Assembly: GCF_007679965.1 (NCBI RefSeq)
Contig: NZ_VEHL01000001.1
Coordinates: 806,001 to 870,000, forward strand
DNA: 64,000 bases
Origin: Bordetella genomosp. 13
GTDB taxonomy: Bacteria > Pseudomonadota > Gammaproteobacteria > Burkholderiales > Burkholderiaceae_B
Direction: 5' to 3'
The notes beneath the pieces were generated by a model, which was given only the letters and a program-made list of their open reading frames with translations, was not told the DNA's origin and searched no databases. Below are positions 53,222-61,778 of this stretch, piece by piece (position 1 is the stretch's first letter; each line of letters opens with the position of its first letter). A program made the translations under genes and the position numbers.

Positions 53222-54112
53222 TCAGCGCAGCGGCTCCATCGGCGTCGGCGCCGCGCCGGCCGGGTGGCTGAACACATGGCCGGCCAGGCGTTCGAACTCC
53301 GCGACGTCGTGGCCGCTGCATACCGCGACCGTGTCCCCATGGCGATGCAGCAGTCCGCGCAGCCGCTGCTGGTTGGCCAGCCGCGCGGCGCGGTCGTGCT
53401 CGAGCATCCATTGATAGAACCGCAGGCCCGGCGGGCAGCCTGGATGTTCCAGATCCATCTCGCGCGTATGGAAGTAGGCGTCTCCAGCCTGCAGCAGCCA
53501 GTCCTTGGGCCCGCCGCGGATGGCGACGCCGGCATGGCCCAGCGTGTGGCCGGGCAGCGGCACCAATGCGATGTCGGCGGGCAGCCCGTCCAGCGGCCGC
53601 ACGCGCTGCAGGCCAAACCAGTCTTCTCCCTGCGTACCGGGATACAGGCGCCAGCGCTGGCGCGAGGACCACTGCTGGGGGCGGAAGCGCTGCCTGTCCA
53701 TCCAGCTGCGGCGGGCCAGCGCCACGTCGCGTTCGCTGTGCATAAGGTGCACGGTGGCGTGCGGGAAGTCGTCCAGGCCGCCCGCGTGGTCGAAGTCCAG
53801 GTGCGTCAGCACGATGTGCCGCACGTCCCTGGCCTTGAACCCCAGGGCTTCGACCTGCCGCACCGCGGTCATCGATTCGCGCCATTCCGGCTTCACCAGC
53901 GCCAGGAAGAAGGCGCTGAGCCGGGAGCGCGGGTCCTGTACGTCGCGCAGTCCCAGGCCGGTGTCGACCAGCAGCAGGCCGTCATGCGGCAGTTCCACCA
54001 GCATGCAGTGGCAGCACAGGCGGGCGCGCCAGGACAGCAGCGGCGAGCGGCCATCCATGAGCCGGCCGCCGGCGGGGCACGTAGAGATGCAATTGAGGTG
54101 ATGTATCCGCAT
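53222..54112 (-). CDS. MBL-fold metallo-hydrolase (lactonase-like)
   Basis: A 296-residue metallo-beta-lactamase-fold hydrolase. The metal motif reads THLDFDHAGG near residue 107 (HxDxDH rather than HxHxDH), with PLPGHTLGHAG and LLQAGDAYFHTREM further on. The early LVDTGLG segment is typical of this group. Related enzymes include N-acyl-homoserine lactonases and glyoxalase II-like hydrolases. The substituted second His makes me unwilling to call quorum quenching. ATG 54112 is chosen; an upstream ATG adds 16 unmatched residues. Confidence 0.85.
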   Translation of the reverse strand: MRIHHLNCISTCPAGGRLMDGRSPLLSWRARLCCHCMLVELPHDGLLLVDTGLGLRDVQDPRSRLSAFFLALVKPEWRESMTAVRQVEALGFKARDVRHIVLTHLDFDHAGGLDDFPHATVHLMHSERDVALARRSWMDRQRFRPQQWSSRQRWRLYPGTQGEDWFGLQRVRPLDGLPADIALVPLPGHTLGHAGVAIRGGPKDWLLQAGDAYFHTREMDLEHPGCPPGLRFYQWMLEHDRAARLANQQRLRGLLHRHGDTVAVCSGHDVAEFERLAGHVFSHPAGAAPTPMEPLR

Positions 54113-54424
54113 GAGGACTCCGGCAATGGGATCGGCCAGCGAGCCATTCTTTGCGAACACTCACTTCGTGTCCGCGAGTTGGATCGATGGCCTGCAGTGG
54201 CCGCAATCGCGATGCCTGAGCAGGCTTGCTGCGCGTCGCGGCGCGGTACATGCCGCAATGCGTCCCGTCACGCCATTCTTACTGACGATGCATTTTCTGC
54301 CCAGCATGAAGCGGCGATACGCCGCTTGCACGCGCAGCAATACAAGGACGAGTCCGGGAACGCGCTTTGCGATAAGCACCGCACCCAGCAATACCGCGGG
54401 GACACAGACGAGAGGTACGTATCC
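54113..54424. other. 312-bp divergent promoter region (MBL/manganese catalase)
   Basis: No gene that I trust. It contains the promoters of the divergent MBL hydrolase and manganese catalase. A GCGGCG-ATAC-CGCCGC-type dyad lies near 54320. No sigma-70 consensus could be fixed confidently. A GAGAGG Shine-Dalgarno sits just before the catalase ATG at 54425. Confidence 0.5.
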
Positions 54425-55333
54425 ATGTTCGCTCACAACAAGCGTTTGCAATACACGGTCCGGGTCCGGGAATGCAATCCGGGCCTGGCCAATCTCTTGC
54501 TCGAACAGTTCGGCGGTCCGCAAGGCGAGCTAGCCGCGGCCTGTCGCTACTTCACGCAAGCCATCGGCGAAGACGATCCGGGCCGCAAGGACATGCTGTT
54601 CGACATCGCCACCGAAGAACTGAGCCACCTGGAGGTGATCGGCACACTGGTCGCCATGCTGAACAAGGGCGCGAAGGGCGAGCTGGCCGAAGCGACCGAC
54701 AGCGAGGCCGAGCTCTATCGCAGCCTGCAGGGCGCGGGCAACGATTCGCACGTGACGCAGATCCTGTATGGCGGCGGCCCCGCGCTGACCAACTCCGGCG
54801 GCCAGCTGTGGAATGCCGGCTACATCGATACGATTGGCGATCCGTCCGCCGACCTGCGATCGAACATCGCCGCGGAAGCGCGCGCCAAGATCGTCTACGA
54901 ACGGTTGATCAACGTGACCGACGATCCGGGCGTGAAGGAAGCCCTGGGCTTCCTGATGACGCGCGAGGTGTCGCACCAGCGTTCGTTCGAGAAGGCGCTC
55001 TACTCGATGCAGCCCAACTTCCCGCCGGGCAAGCTGCCGGGCGATCCGCGCTTTGCCGACGTGTACTTCGACATGTCGCAAGGCGAAGGCAACCTGCGCG
55101 GTCCCTGGAACAACGAGGCCCACTTCAAGGTGATCTCGGACCGCGAGCAGCAGTGCGCGGTGGATGGCGGCGACGGCATCCCGCAGGTGGGGCTGACCGA
55201 CGTGCAGGCGCAGGCCGTGCAGGCGCTGGCCACGCGCACCGCCTCCGATCCCGCCGCCGATCCGATGACGGGCGCGGACCTGGGCAGTGTGTCCACGGAT
55301 GGTCCCAACAGCGGCAGCCCGCGGCAGGGGTGA
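54425..55333 (+). CDS. Manganese catalase
   Basis: A 302-residue manganese (non-haem) catalase. The metal ligands lie in GPQGELAAACRYFTQ (Glu), FDIATEELSHLEVIG (Glu and His), AEARAKIVYERL (Glu) and REVSHQRSFEKALYS (His). It matches the dimanganese-catalase fold in length. It decomposes hydrogen peroxide in the cytosol without haem. The start ATG 54425 is the nearest to the domain. In this neighbourhood it joins two DUF892 proteins and a DJ-1 protein as part of a peroxide/stationary-phase group. Confidence 0.93.
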   Translation: MFAHNKRLQYTVRVRECNPGLANLLLEQFGGPQGELAAACRYFTQAIGEDDPGRKDMLFDIATEELSHLEVIGTLVAMLNKGAKGELAEATDSEAELYRSLQGAGNDSHVTQILYGGGPALTNSGGQLWNAGYIDTIGDPSADLRSNIAAEARAKIVYERLINVTDDPGVKEALGFLMTREVSHQRSFEKALYSMQPNFPPGKLPGDPRFADVYFDMSQGEGNLRGPWNNEAHFKVISDREQQCAVDGGDGIPQVGLTDVQAQAVQALATRTASDPAADPMTGADLGSVSTDGPNSGSPRQG

Positions 55334-55399
55334 GGCCGTGCTTGCCCGCCGCACGCGTGCACGCCCGTGCGTGAGTGCGGCGGATGACTCAGCCTAAAG

Positions 55400-55433
55400 A
55401 ATGCGGCCATGGCATCGATGCCATGGCCGCATT
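55400..55433. terminator. 34-bp perfect palindrome, bidirectional terminator
   Basis: AATGCGGCCATGGCAT-CG-ATGCCATGGCCGCATT is a perfect palindrome of 34 bp between the convergent manganese catalase (ends 55333) and DUF892 (ends 55442) genes. Adjacent TGTCTT on one side and TCTTT (complement) on the other give T-rich tails in both directions. Confidence 0.75.
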
Positions 55434-55441
55434 GTCTTGCC

Positions 55442-55969
55442 CTAGCGCTTGGCCTGTGCGCCCGGCTGGTCGGCGCGTTCCAGGAAGCGGCGCGTCACGG
55501 CTGCCATGTTCTGCTCCAGCCAGGCTGCCATGGCGATCTCTTGCGGCAGGATGCGTTCGCACACTTGCTGCGTGGCCGTATCGCCCAGCATGCGGGCGGC
55601 TTCGATCAGGTTGCGGTAGGCGGCAATCTCCATGTGTTCGAAGGCATAGCTGAACATGCCGCCCTTGACCACTTCGTCGCTGGCGAACATGCCGGAGAAC
55701 GACTGCATGCTGGCCATGGCCTTGCCGGTCAGGTCCTTCATCATGGAGTTGTCGCCGCCCCGCCGGTCGATGCACTCCTTGATCAGCCTGCGCTGATCGC
55801 GGGTCTCTTCCAGGTGCTCCAGGATGCGCTGGCGCAGGTCCGGATAGCTTTCCAGCCGGCCGGCCATGCCGTCCAGCATGCTCTCGGCCTGCTCTTCCAT
55901 GGCATGCGCGTCGCGCAGCCAGTCCATGAAATGCGAGGCGGCCTCGCGGGTGTCGGTAGCGGGTTGCAT
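55442..55969 (-). CDS. DUF892 ferritin-like protein (YciE type)
   Basis: A 175-residue protein of the same family as the one at 35.2 kb. FMDWLRDAHAMEEQAESMLDG, EHLEETRDQRRLIKE, FEHMEIAAYRNLIEAARML and MAAWLEQNM give the four helices with the di-iron Glu/His pattern. It is convergent with the manganese catalase across a strong terminator. Operon members of this type accumulate in stationary phase or osmotic stress in enterics. Here the pairing with a peroxide enzyme supports a stress role. Confidence 0.9.
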   Translation of the reverse strand: MQPATDTREAASHFMDWLRDAHAMEEQAESMLDGMAGRLESYPDLRQRILEHLEETRDQRRLIKECIDRRGGDNSMMKDLTGKAMASMQSFSGMFASDEVVKGGMFSYAFEHMEIAAYRNLIEAARMLGDTATQQVCERILPQEIAMAAWLEQNMAAVTRRFLERADQPGAQAKR

Positions 55970-56096
55970 GTGATCTCCCAGGTGATGGTCAAGGAACGCA
56001 GGAAGGCCGCATGCGGCGTACCCATGCGCGCCGGGCCGGGTGGTCCGGCGATTCGCGCGACGCGGAGCGGCCTCGGCGGCGCGAGGCGCCGAGGAG

Positions 56097-57329
56097 TCAG
56101 TGCCTCATGTCGGCCTGGATCAGATCCACCACCTGCGCCGCCGTCACCCCCGACAATGTCCATCCCAGATGCCCATGGCCGGTGTTGTAGTACACGCCGC
56201 CGCGCCTGCCGCGGCGCACGCGCGGCATCATGTCCGGCATCATCGGACGCAGTCCCGCCCACGGCACGACGCGAGAGGTGTTCATCGCGAAGTTGGCGCG
56301 CGTCCAGCGCACCAGGGGATCGATGCGGTCGGCGCGAATGTCGCGGTTCTCGCCGTTGAACTCGGCCGTGCCCGCCACGCGGAAGCGGTTGCGGCCCAGG
56401 CGGGAGGTGACGATCTTGGCGCGCTCGTCCAGCAGGCTGGTCCAGGGCGCGCCCTGCACGCTGGCCTCGTCGTCCAGGTGCACGGTGATCGAGTAGCCCT
56501 TGACCGGATACACGTTGACGCGGTCGCCCGCCATGGCCGCGAGGGCTCGGCTGCCCACGCCGCCGCAGATGACGATGGCGTCGGCCCGCAGCGCTTCTTC
56601 GCTGCCGGGCCCGTGTTCCATGGACGACGTGCCGATCCCCACGCCGCCGTCCGCGAACCGCAGCCCGTCGATCTCGCGGCCGTACAGGAAGCGCGCGCCG
56701 TTGCGCTCGGTGGCCTGCGCCAGCCCGCGCGTGAACTTGTGGATGTCGCCGGTGGCGTCCGACGGCGTGTAGAAGCCGCCGACGTAGCGGCCCGTCAATG
56801 TGGGCTCGATGCGGCGGATCTCGTCGGCGGTCACCTCATGGCGTTCCAGCCCGCCCTGGCGCAGCAGGCCGTTGCTTCTGCGCGCCGTCTGGAAGCTCTT
56901 GGCGTCGTGATAGAAGTGCAGGATGCCGCGCTGCTCCAGGTCGAAGTCCACGCCTTCCTGCCGCGCCATCGCGAACAGGTGGCGCCGCGCCTCGATGGCC
57001 AGTTGCGTGGTCAGCACGGTATGGTCGCGGTACTTGCGGATCGCCCACAGGAACTCGGCCAGCCAGCTGTACTTGTGCCATGAGGGCTTCGGATTCAGCA
57101 GCAGCGGCGCATCGGGCTGGAACATCCAGCGCAGGCCTTTCCACAAGGTGGCGGCCTGGTTCCAGACCTCGGCGTTGCTGGCCGACAGCTGGCCGCCGTT
57201 GGCGTACGACGTTTCCATGGCGGCATAGGGGTGCCGTTCCACGACGGTGACGTCGTGCCCGGCCTGGTTCAGCAGATAGGCGGTGGTGACGCCGGTGATA
57301 CCGGCGCCCAATACGGCGATGTGGGCCAT
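56097..57329 (-). CDS. dadA: D-amino acid dehydrogenase/glycine oxidase-like FAD enzyme under glycine riboswitch
   Basis: A 410-residue DAO-family flavoprotein. The FAD-binding motif is VLGAGITGVTTAYLLNQAG at residues 5-23. SYANGGQLSAS (residues ~45-55) and the C-terminal NTGHGHLGWTLS are hallmarks of DadA. The chain also shows GIGTSS and GRNRFRVAGTAEF. It strips amino groups from D-amino acids in the membrane, passing electrons to the respiratory chain. The ATG 57329 follows GAGGA. It is preceded by a tandem glycine riboswitch, which means that glycine, or D-alanine/serine catabolism linked to glycine, controls it. A glycine-oxidising function is possible. Confidence 0.9.
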   Translation of the reverse strand: MAHIAVLGAGITGVTTAYLLNQAGHDVTVVERHPYAAMETSYANGGQLSASNAEVWNQAATLWKGLRWMFQPDAPLLLNPKPSWHKYSWLAEFLWAIRKYRDHTVLTTQLAIEARRHLFAMARQEGVDFDLEQRGILHFYHDAKSFQTARRSNGLLRQGGLERHEVTADEIRRIEPTLTGRYVGGFYTPSDATGDIHKFTRGLAQATERNGARFLYGREIDGLRFADGGVGIGTSSMEHGPGSEEALRADAIVICGGVGSRALAAMAGDRVNVYPVKGYSITVHLDDEASVQGAPWTSLLDERAKIVTSRLGRNRFRVAGTAEFNGENRDIRADRIDPLVRWTRANFAMNTSRVVPWAGLRPMMPDMMPRVRRGRRGGVYYNTGHGHLGWTLSGVTAAQVVDLIQADMRH

Positions 57330-57377
57330 GACGGTCCTCGAACAGGATGGGGCGACGGCCACGTGGCCATCGCACCC

Positions 57378-57556
57378 CATCTGTCTCGGTACCTGAGAGC
57401 TTGCGCCGCCCGTGCATGCGTGCGGCATCCCCTTCGGTGGGCGCGGTGCGCCTCTCTCCAGATCGTCTAGCCTGCGCAGTCCTGTTGCCTGAGAGTTTCC
57501 GGGGCGGTTGCTCCGTCGGCGCCGGCCTGGTGCGGCCGGACTCTTCTGCGTGGCGT
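57378..57556 (-). ncRNA. Tandem glycine riboswitch in the dadA leader
   Basis: On the minus strand two aptamers are visible in order. The first (about 57545-57475) has AAGAGTCC, then CGCCGACGGAGCAAC and AACTCTCAGGCAACAGGACTGC. The second (about 57465-57378) has TCTGGAGAGAGGCGC, ACCGAAGGGG and CTCTCAGGTACCGAGACAG. The linker between is about 10 nt. These match the conserved GAGAG/CCGAAGG.GCAA/CTCTCAGG.A...GGAC pattern of glycine-binding tandem riboswitches. It ends ~50 nt before dadA, so the expression platform lies in the remaining leader. Ligand assignment is from established knowledge of the motif. Confidence 0.88.
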
Positions 57557-57644
57557 TGCTTCGACGCGCACAGGATAGCCGCGGGCGCGATTGGAACGCA
57601 AGCGTGATCGCGTGGCTGGCGTGCCTTGGCGATGCGCTCCGTGC

Positions 57645-58397
57645 CTACTTCGCCTGCGCGGCGAAATGCTCGACGGCGTCGTCGCCCGCCGGGATGCGCC
57701 ACGGCGTCGACGCATCCGTCGCGGACCGCCACACGGCCTCGGCGACCTGCGAGGCGCGCGTGATCGGACCCGAGTAGTTCTGGAAACCCGCCAGCACGTT
57801 CGCCAGAATGGGCGCGTATTCCTCGGGCACGTCCTGGTTCAGGCGCGGCATGGCGTTGGCGCCGAACTGCGTGTCGGGCGCCAGGCCCGGCAGCACCACG
57901 CTGGCGCGGATGTTCAGCGGCTGCAGTTCCAGGGCCAGGCTTTCGGTGAAGGCCACCACGGCGGCCTTGCTGGCCGTGTATACCGGCAGCAGCGGCAGGG
58001 CCTTTAGCGTGACGGTCGAGGCCACGTTGACGATGACGCCCGCTTTGCGCTGGCGGAACTGCGGCAGCACCGCGCGGGTCAGCGCCATCAGGCCGATGGT
58101 GTTGGTTTCGAAAATGTCGCGGTACGCCTGCACGGGCGTGGCCTCGAAAACGCTCAGCAGGCCGATGCCCGCGTTGTTGACCAGCACGTCGATGGGGCCG
58201 GCTTCGTGCACGGCGCGCTCGATGCTTTGCGCGTCGGTCACGTCCAGTTGCAGCACGCGCAGGTTTGGGGACTGGGGCAGGCCGTCGGTACGCGGGGTGC
58301 GCATGGTGGCGATGACTTTCCAGCCCTGGTCCAGGAAGTGGCGGGCGATCTCGACGCCGAAGCCGGACGAGCAGCCGGTGATGAGGACGGTTTTCAT
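57645..58397 (-). CDS. SDR-family oxidoreductase (classical)
   Basis: A 250-residue short-chain dehydrogenase with intact motifs: TGCSSGFGVEIA near 8, NNAGIG near 78, and the catalytic triad with YTASK (YxxxK) after VASTV. It resembles the YdfG/retinol-dehydrogenase-like subgroup with an ATMR motif after the second strand, which favours NADP(H). It is divergent from an AraC regulator, which probably controls it. Substrate unknown. Confidence 0.9.
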   Translation of the reverse strand: MKTVLITGCSSGFGVEIARHFLDQGWKVIATMRTPRTDGLPQSPNLRVLQLDVTDAQSIERAVHEAGPIDVLVNNAGIGLLSVFEATPVQAYRDIFETNTIGLMALTRAVLPQFRQRKAGVIVNVASTVTLKALPLLPVYTASKAAVVAFTESLALELQPLNIRASVVLPGLAPDTQFGANAMPRLNQDVPEEYAPILANVLAGFQNYSGPITRASQVAEAVWRSATDASTPWRIPAGDDAVEHFAAQAK

Positions 58398-58494
58398 AGG
58401 GTGGCCTTTGCGGGTGAGGAGTGCTCTACTGTAGGCAGTCCCGCCCGGAGTATCTACAATAGAAAATCCAAATTTCTTTTGAGATCGTCCGGAT

Positions 58495-59400
58495 ATGTCC
58501 GACCCGTTGACTGAAGTCGTGACGCTGCTGCAGCCGCGCATGGCGCATTCCAAGGTGGCCAGCGGGGCAGGGCGCTGGGGCCTGAACCGCATCGAATTCG
58601 GCCAGCCCTCGTACTTCGTGCTGCTGGAAGGCCGCGCGCGCCTGATGCCGGAAGGCATGGAGCCCATCGTGCTCGAGGCCCACGATTTCGTGCTGATCCC
58701 CTCGACGCTCGCGTTCACCATGACCAGCTTCGAGCCACCCGACGAGGACGCGCTCGACGGCATGCCGGTCGTGCTGCCTAACGGCGAGTACCGGCATGGC
58801 GCTGTCGACGCGCCCGCCGACGTGCGCATCCTGGTGGGCATGTGCCACCTGGAATCGCCCGACGCCGCGCTGCTGGTGTCCCTGTTGCCCAAGCTGGTGC
58901 TGGTGCGCGGCGAGTCGCGCTTGTCCGTGCTGGTGCAACTGGTGATCGACGAGTCGCGCAGCCAGCGCGCTGCGCGCGAGGTGGTGCTGGAGCGCCTGCT
59001 GGAAGTGCTGCTGATCGAGGCGCTGCGCTCGTCGCGCGAGGCGATCTCCACGCCGGGATTGCTGCGTGGATTGGCCGACGCCAGGCTGTCCGTGGCGCTG
59101 CGCAGTTTCCACGAGAAGCCGGACCAGGCCTGGACGGTCGCGCTGCTGGCCAAGGCGGCCGCCATGTCGCGCTCCACGTTCTTCGAACGCTTCAGCCACG
59201 CCGTCGGCCTGGCGCCGATGGAGTACGTGCTGTCGTGGCGCATGGCGCTGGCCAAGGGGCTGCTGCGGCGGACCAAGAGCAGCGTGGCCGCGGTGGCGGC
59301 GCAGGTGGGCTACAGCTCGGCCAGCACGTTCACGGTGGCGTTCACGCGGCACGTGGGCGTGTCCCCGGGCATGTTCGCGCGAGGCTCGGCGGGGCACTGA
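58495..59400 (+). CDS. AraC-family regulator with cupin domain
   Basis: A 301-residue AraC/XylS-type regulator. The N-terminal half is a cupin-like effector domain (GRWGLNRIEFGQPSYFVLLEGRARLM). The C-terminal pair of helix-turn-helices reads VALLAKAAAMSRSTFFERFSHAVGLAPMEYVLSWRMALAKGLL and VAAVAAQVGYSSASTFTVAFTRHVGVSPGMF. It is divergent from the classical SDR gene, so an SDR under AraC control is likely. Effector unknown. Confidence 0.9.
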   Translation: MSDPLTEVVTLLQPRMAHSKVASGAGRWGLNRIEFGQPSYFVLLEGRARLMPEGMEPIVLEAHDFVLIPSTLAFTMTSFEPPDEDALDGMPVVLPNGEYRHGAVDAPADVRILVGMCHLESPDAALLVSLLPKLVLVRGESRLSVLVQLVIDESRSQRAAREVVLERLLEVLLIEALRSSREAISTPGLLRGLADARLSVALRSFHEKPDQAWTVALLAKAAAMSRSTFFERFSHAVGLAPMEYVLSWRMALAKGLLRRTKSSVAAVAAQVGYSSASTFTVAFTRHVGVSPGMFARGSAGH

Positions 59401-59504
59401 CCTTCTGCCCCACAGGCATGGCCCTTGCGGATCTGCAGCGACGGGTCTGGCGGCGCGCCGCCATTCCCACGTGCAAATGAAGCAGTCGCAGGGTGTGGTA
59501 ATCA

Positions 59505-60554
59505 ATGGATGGTTCGTGGAAGGATCGCAGGCGCCGTTCTCGTCTCGACAAGGCGCCCTCTGCGGAAACTGCCGGCAGTCCCGGCGCTGGCCAGCCGGTT
59601 CTCCAACGTATTGCGTGTCCCGCGGTGCCCAGGTTGGCGCTGGAAGCCGGGCTGGTCATTGCCTGGAGTTCGGGCTTCGTCGGCACCCGGTTTTCGATTG
59701 ACCATGCGCCGGCATTCCTCGTGGTGTTCTGGCGGCTGGCGTTGGTGTCGCTCGCGCTGTTGCCCTGGGTATGGGCGGAGGTGCGGCATACCAGCCGGGC
59801 CGTGCTGGCGCGCCATGCCTGCGTCGGCCTGCTGGCGATGACTGCTTATCTGGTGGGGGTGACCAAGGGCATCGAGCTGGGCGTGCCCGCCGGGCTTGCC
59901 GCGCTGTTCGCGGACCTCCTGCCCATGGGCACCGCGCTGCTGGCCGCGGGCGTGCTGCGGCAGCGCCTGGGCAGGCCGGTGTGGATGGGGCTGTTCGTGG
60001 GATTGCTGGGCGTGCTGATCGTGACGCACGATGCGCTGGGGGTGGGCGAGGCGCCGTTGTGGGCCTACGGCCTGCCGCTGCTGGGCATGTTGGCCCTGGC
60101 GGTGGCGACCTTGTGGCAGAAGCGGCCGACGGCGTCGGCGTCGATGGGCGTGCTGGCCAATCTATGGCTGCAGTGCACGGTGTCGGCTGTGGTCTTCGCG
60201 CTGCTGGCCGGACTGGAAAGCGGGCTGGCGCCGGTGCCCAGCATGGGATTCGCGATCAGCGTGCTGTGGATGACGGCCTTGCCGACATTGGGCGGCTATG
60301 GGCTCTACTGGGTCTGCCTGCAGCGCTCGTCGCCCACGCGCGTGGCAAGCGTTCTCTATCTCAGTCCCGCGTTGACGCTGCTGTGGGCATGGGCCATGTT
60401 CGGCGAGCCGCTGTCCTGGCTGATGGCGGCCGGTACGGCCGTGTCCGGCTGGGGCGTGTGGATGGTGGTGCGCGGCGAACGCTCCGAGGCAGGCTCGCCG
60501 GGCGCGCAGCCCGGCTCGACGCCATGCGCGGCCTCGGCGGATGAATGGCGTTAG
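59505..60554 (+). CDS. EamA/DMT-family transporter
   Basis: A 349-residue inner-membrane protein with about ten helices. The EamA repeat is visible twice (GLVIAWSSGFVGTRFSIDHAPAFLVVFWRLALVSLA, and ALPTLGGYGLYWVCLQRSSPTRVASVLYLSPALTLLWAWAMFGEPLS). The N-terminus (DGSWKDRRRRSRLDK) is long and basic; a GTG at 59625 would remove it and give a typical length, so the true start is unsettled. Members export amino acids or other metabolites. No regulator is adjacent. Confidence 0.87.
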   Translation: MDGSWKDRRRRSRLDKAPSAETAGSPGAGQPVLQRIACPAVPRLALEAGLVIAWSSGFVGTRFSIDHAPAFLVVFWRLALVSLALLPWVWAEVRHTSRAVLARHACVGLLAMTAYLVGVTKGIELGVPAGLAALFADLLPMGTALLAAGVLRQRLGRPVWMGLFVGLLGVLIVTHDALGVGEAPLWAYGLPLLGMLALAVATLWQKRPTASASMGVLANLWLQCTVSAVVFALLAGLESGLAPVPSMGFAISVLWMTALPTLGGYGLYWVCLQRSSPTRVASVLYLSPALTLLWAWAMFGEPLSWLMAAGTAVSGWGVWMVVRGERSEAGSPGAQPGSTPCAASADEWR

Positions 60555-60575
60555 GCCCCGGCGGGCCCGGCCGGC

Positions 60576-61127
60576 CTACTGCCGGGGCACGTTCGCCTTC
60601 TGCACGATGCGCTTCCACAGCGCGATGTCGTTCTTCTGGAACTCATGCATCTGCGCGGGGCCGCCCGTCATCGGCGTGGCGCCCAGGCGCTCGTAGAACG
60701 CGCGGGTCTCGTCCATCTTCGAGATGGCCGTGAACAGCTCGGCAAGCCGGTCCGTCTCGGCTTTGGGCGTCTTCGCGCTGATCATGGCGCCGACCCAGGT
60801 ATAGGCCTCGAAACCGGGCAGGCCGGCCTCGGCGGCGGTGGGCACGTCCGGCGAGGTGGCCACGCGCTTGTCGGACGCAACGGCCAATGCCTTCACGCGG
60901 CCGTCCTTGGCCAGTTCCTGCACCGCGGTCACTTCGGCGAAGGTGACGTCCACCGTGTCCGAGGCCACCGCGGTGATGGCGTCGCTGGCGCCCTTGAACG
61001 GCACGTGCACGGTCTGGATCTTCGCCGCGTCGTTCAGCAATTCGCCCATCAACTGGTAGCCCGCCGAGCCGGCGCCGAAGTTAACCTTGCCCGGATTGGC
61101 GCGCGCATGGGCGATCAGGCGCGGCAC
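60576..61127 (-). pseudogene. Bug-family receptor remnant lacking its 5' half
   Basis: The 183 readable codons match the C-terminal half of Bug/TctC receptors: RLIAHARANPGKVNFGAGSAGYQLM, VHVPFKGASDAITAVASDTVD, DVPTAAEAGLPGFEAY and WKRIVQKANV. The signal peptide and the first lobe (~140 residues) are absent. Upstream in this frame there is only a GTG and then a stop within 30 bp. The break near 61130 abuts an unrelated small gene, so the deletion is probably an old rearrangement. Not expected to function. Confidence 0.85.
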
Positions 61128-61174
61128 GCGGTTTGCTGAGGGATGCGGTCACCATCCATCCGCGCGAGGTCCGC

Positions 61175-61453
61175 ATGTCCATCCATCCTCTCTCCCGTTC
61201 CGACAGCCTGCTCACCGAAGACGAATCGCCCGTGGCCCAGTTGAAGCGCATTGATGCCAACCGGAAGGATTTCCCGGGCGAGCACCTCATCGTGCTGGGC
61301 CTTGGCCTGCTGTTGATGCGCGCGGGCCTGCGCAGCACGACGATGCTGCGCCGTACCCTGTTGTCGATGGCGGGCACGGCGCTGGTCGGGCGCGCGGCCA
61401 GTGGTACGGGCGGAATCTCGCGCGTGGCGCGCGTGCTGCAGCGCGTGCGCTGA
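61175..61453 (+). CDS. Small hypothetical protein with one membrane segment
   Basis: A 92-residue protein I do not recognise. It starts MSIHPLSRSDSLLTEDESPVAQLKRIDANRKDFPGEHLIVLGLGLLLMRAG with a hydrophobic stretch at ~40-52, and ends with a basic C-terminus. The ATG at 61175 follows GCGAGGT. It is followed by the DUF2945-type gene on the same strand (23 bp) and probably forms an operon with it. It is broadly similar to other short stress-associated open frames, but no family could be named. Confidence 0.65.
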   Translation: MSIHPLSRSDSLLTEDESPVAQLKRIDANRKDFPGEHLIVLGLGLLLMRAGLRSTTMLRRTLLSMAGTALVGRAASGTGGISRVARVLQRVR

Positions 61454-61476
61454 CCCTTTCTGACCGGAGGTCCGTG

Positions 61477-61686
61477 ATGACGGCGTTATCCAAAGGCGAC
61501 AAGGTGCAGTGGGAGACCTCGCAAGGCCGCACCGAAGGCACCGTGCAGCGCAAGGTCGCCCATACCGCAAAGGCGGGCGGCCACGTCGCACGGGCCTCGG
61601 CCGACGCGCCGCAGTACGAGGTGAAGAGCGCCAAGTCGGGCAAGAAGGCGATCCACAAGGCCGAGGCACTGAAGAAGACGCGCTGA
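61477..61686 (+). CDS. DUF2945/HVA1-family small protein
   Basis: A 69-residue basic protein: KGDKVQWETSQGRTEGTVQRKVAHTAKAGGHVARASADAPQYEVKSAKSGKKAIHKAEALKK. This is the HVA1 (hypervirulence-associated, TUDOR-like) domain family; members are small beta-barrel proteins of uncertain, possibly nucleic-acid-related role. ATG 61477 is preferred to GTG 61474, because GGAGG at 61466-61470 is 6 nt upstream. Confidence 0.85.
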   Translation: MTALSKGDKVQWETSQGRTEGTVQRKVAHTAKAGGHVARASADAPQYEVKSAKSGKKAIHKAEALKKTR

Positions 61687-61750
61687 GGCGGCGGCCGAGC
61701 GCGCCGGAGGCGGACCGTTTCGTCCCTTTTTGACGGTTACCTTTGCCGGC

Positions 61751-61778
61751 TTGCCCGGGCCGGCGAACCCCGTACAAT
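61751..61778 (+). promoter_or_regulatory. Sigma-70-type promoter of the radical-SAM/UdgX operon
   Basis: -35 TTGCCC (61751-61756) and -10 TACAAT (61773-61778) with a 16-bp spacer lie immediately before and partly under the LexA box at 61778-61797. The arrangement would let LexA block RNA polymerase. Confidence 0.6.

Noticed and set aside
53222-54112. Quorum-quenching lactonase call
   Set aside because: The metal motif is HxDxDH, and no signal-related gene is nearby; only the fold is supported.
54161-54523. Minus-strand 120-residue frame with a hydrophobic segment
   Set aside because: It begins inside the manganese catalase gene and has no Shine-Dalgarno; likely chance.
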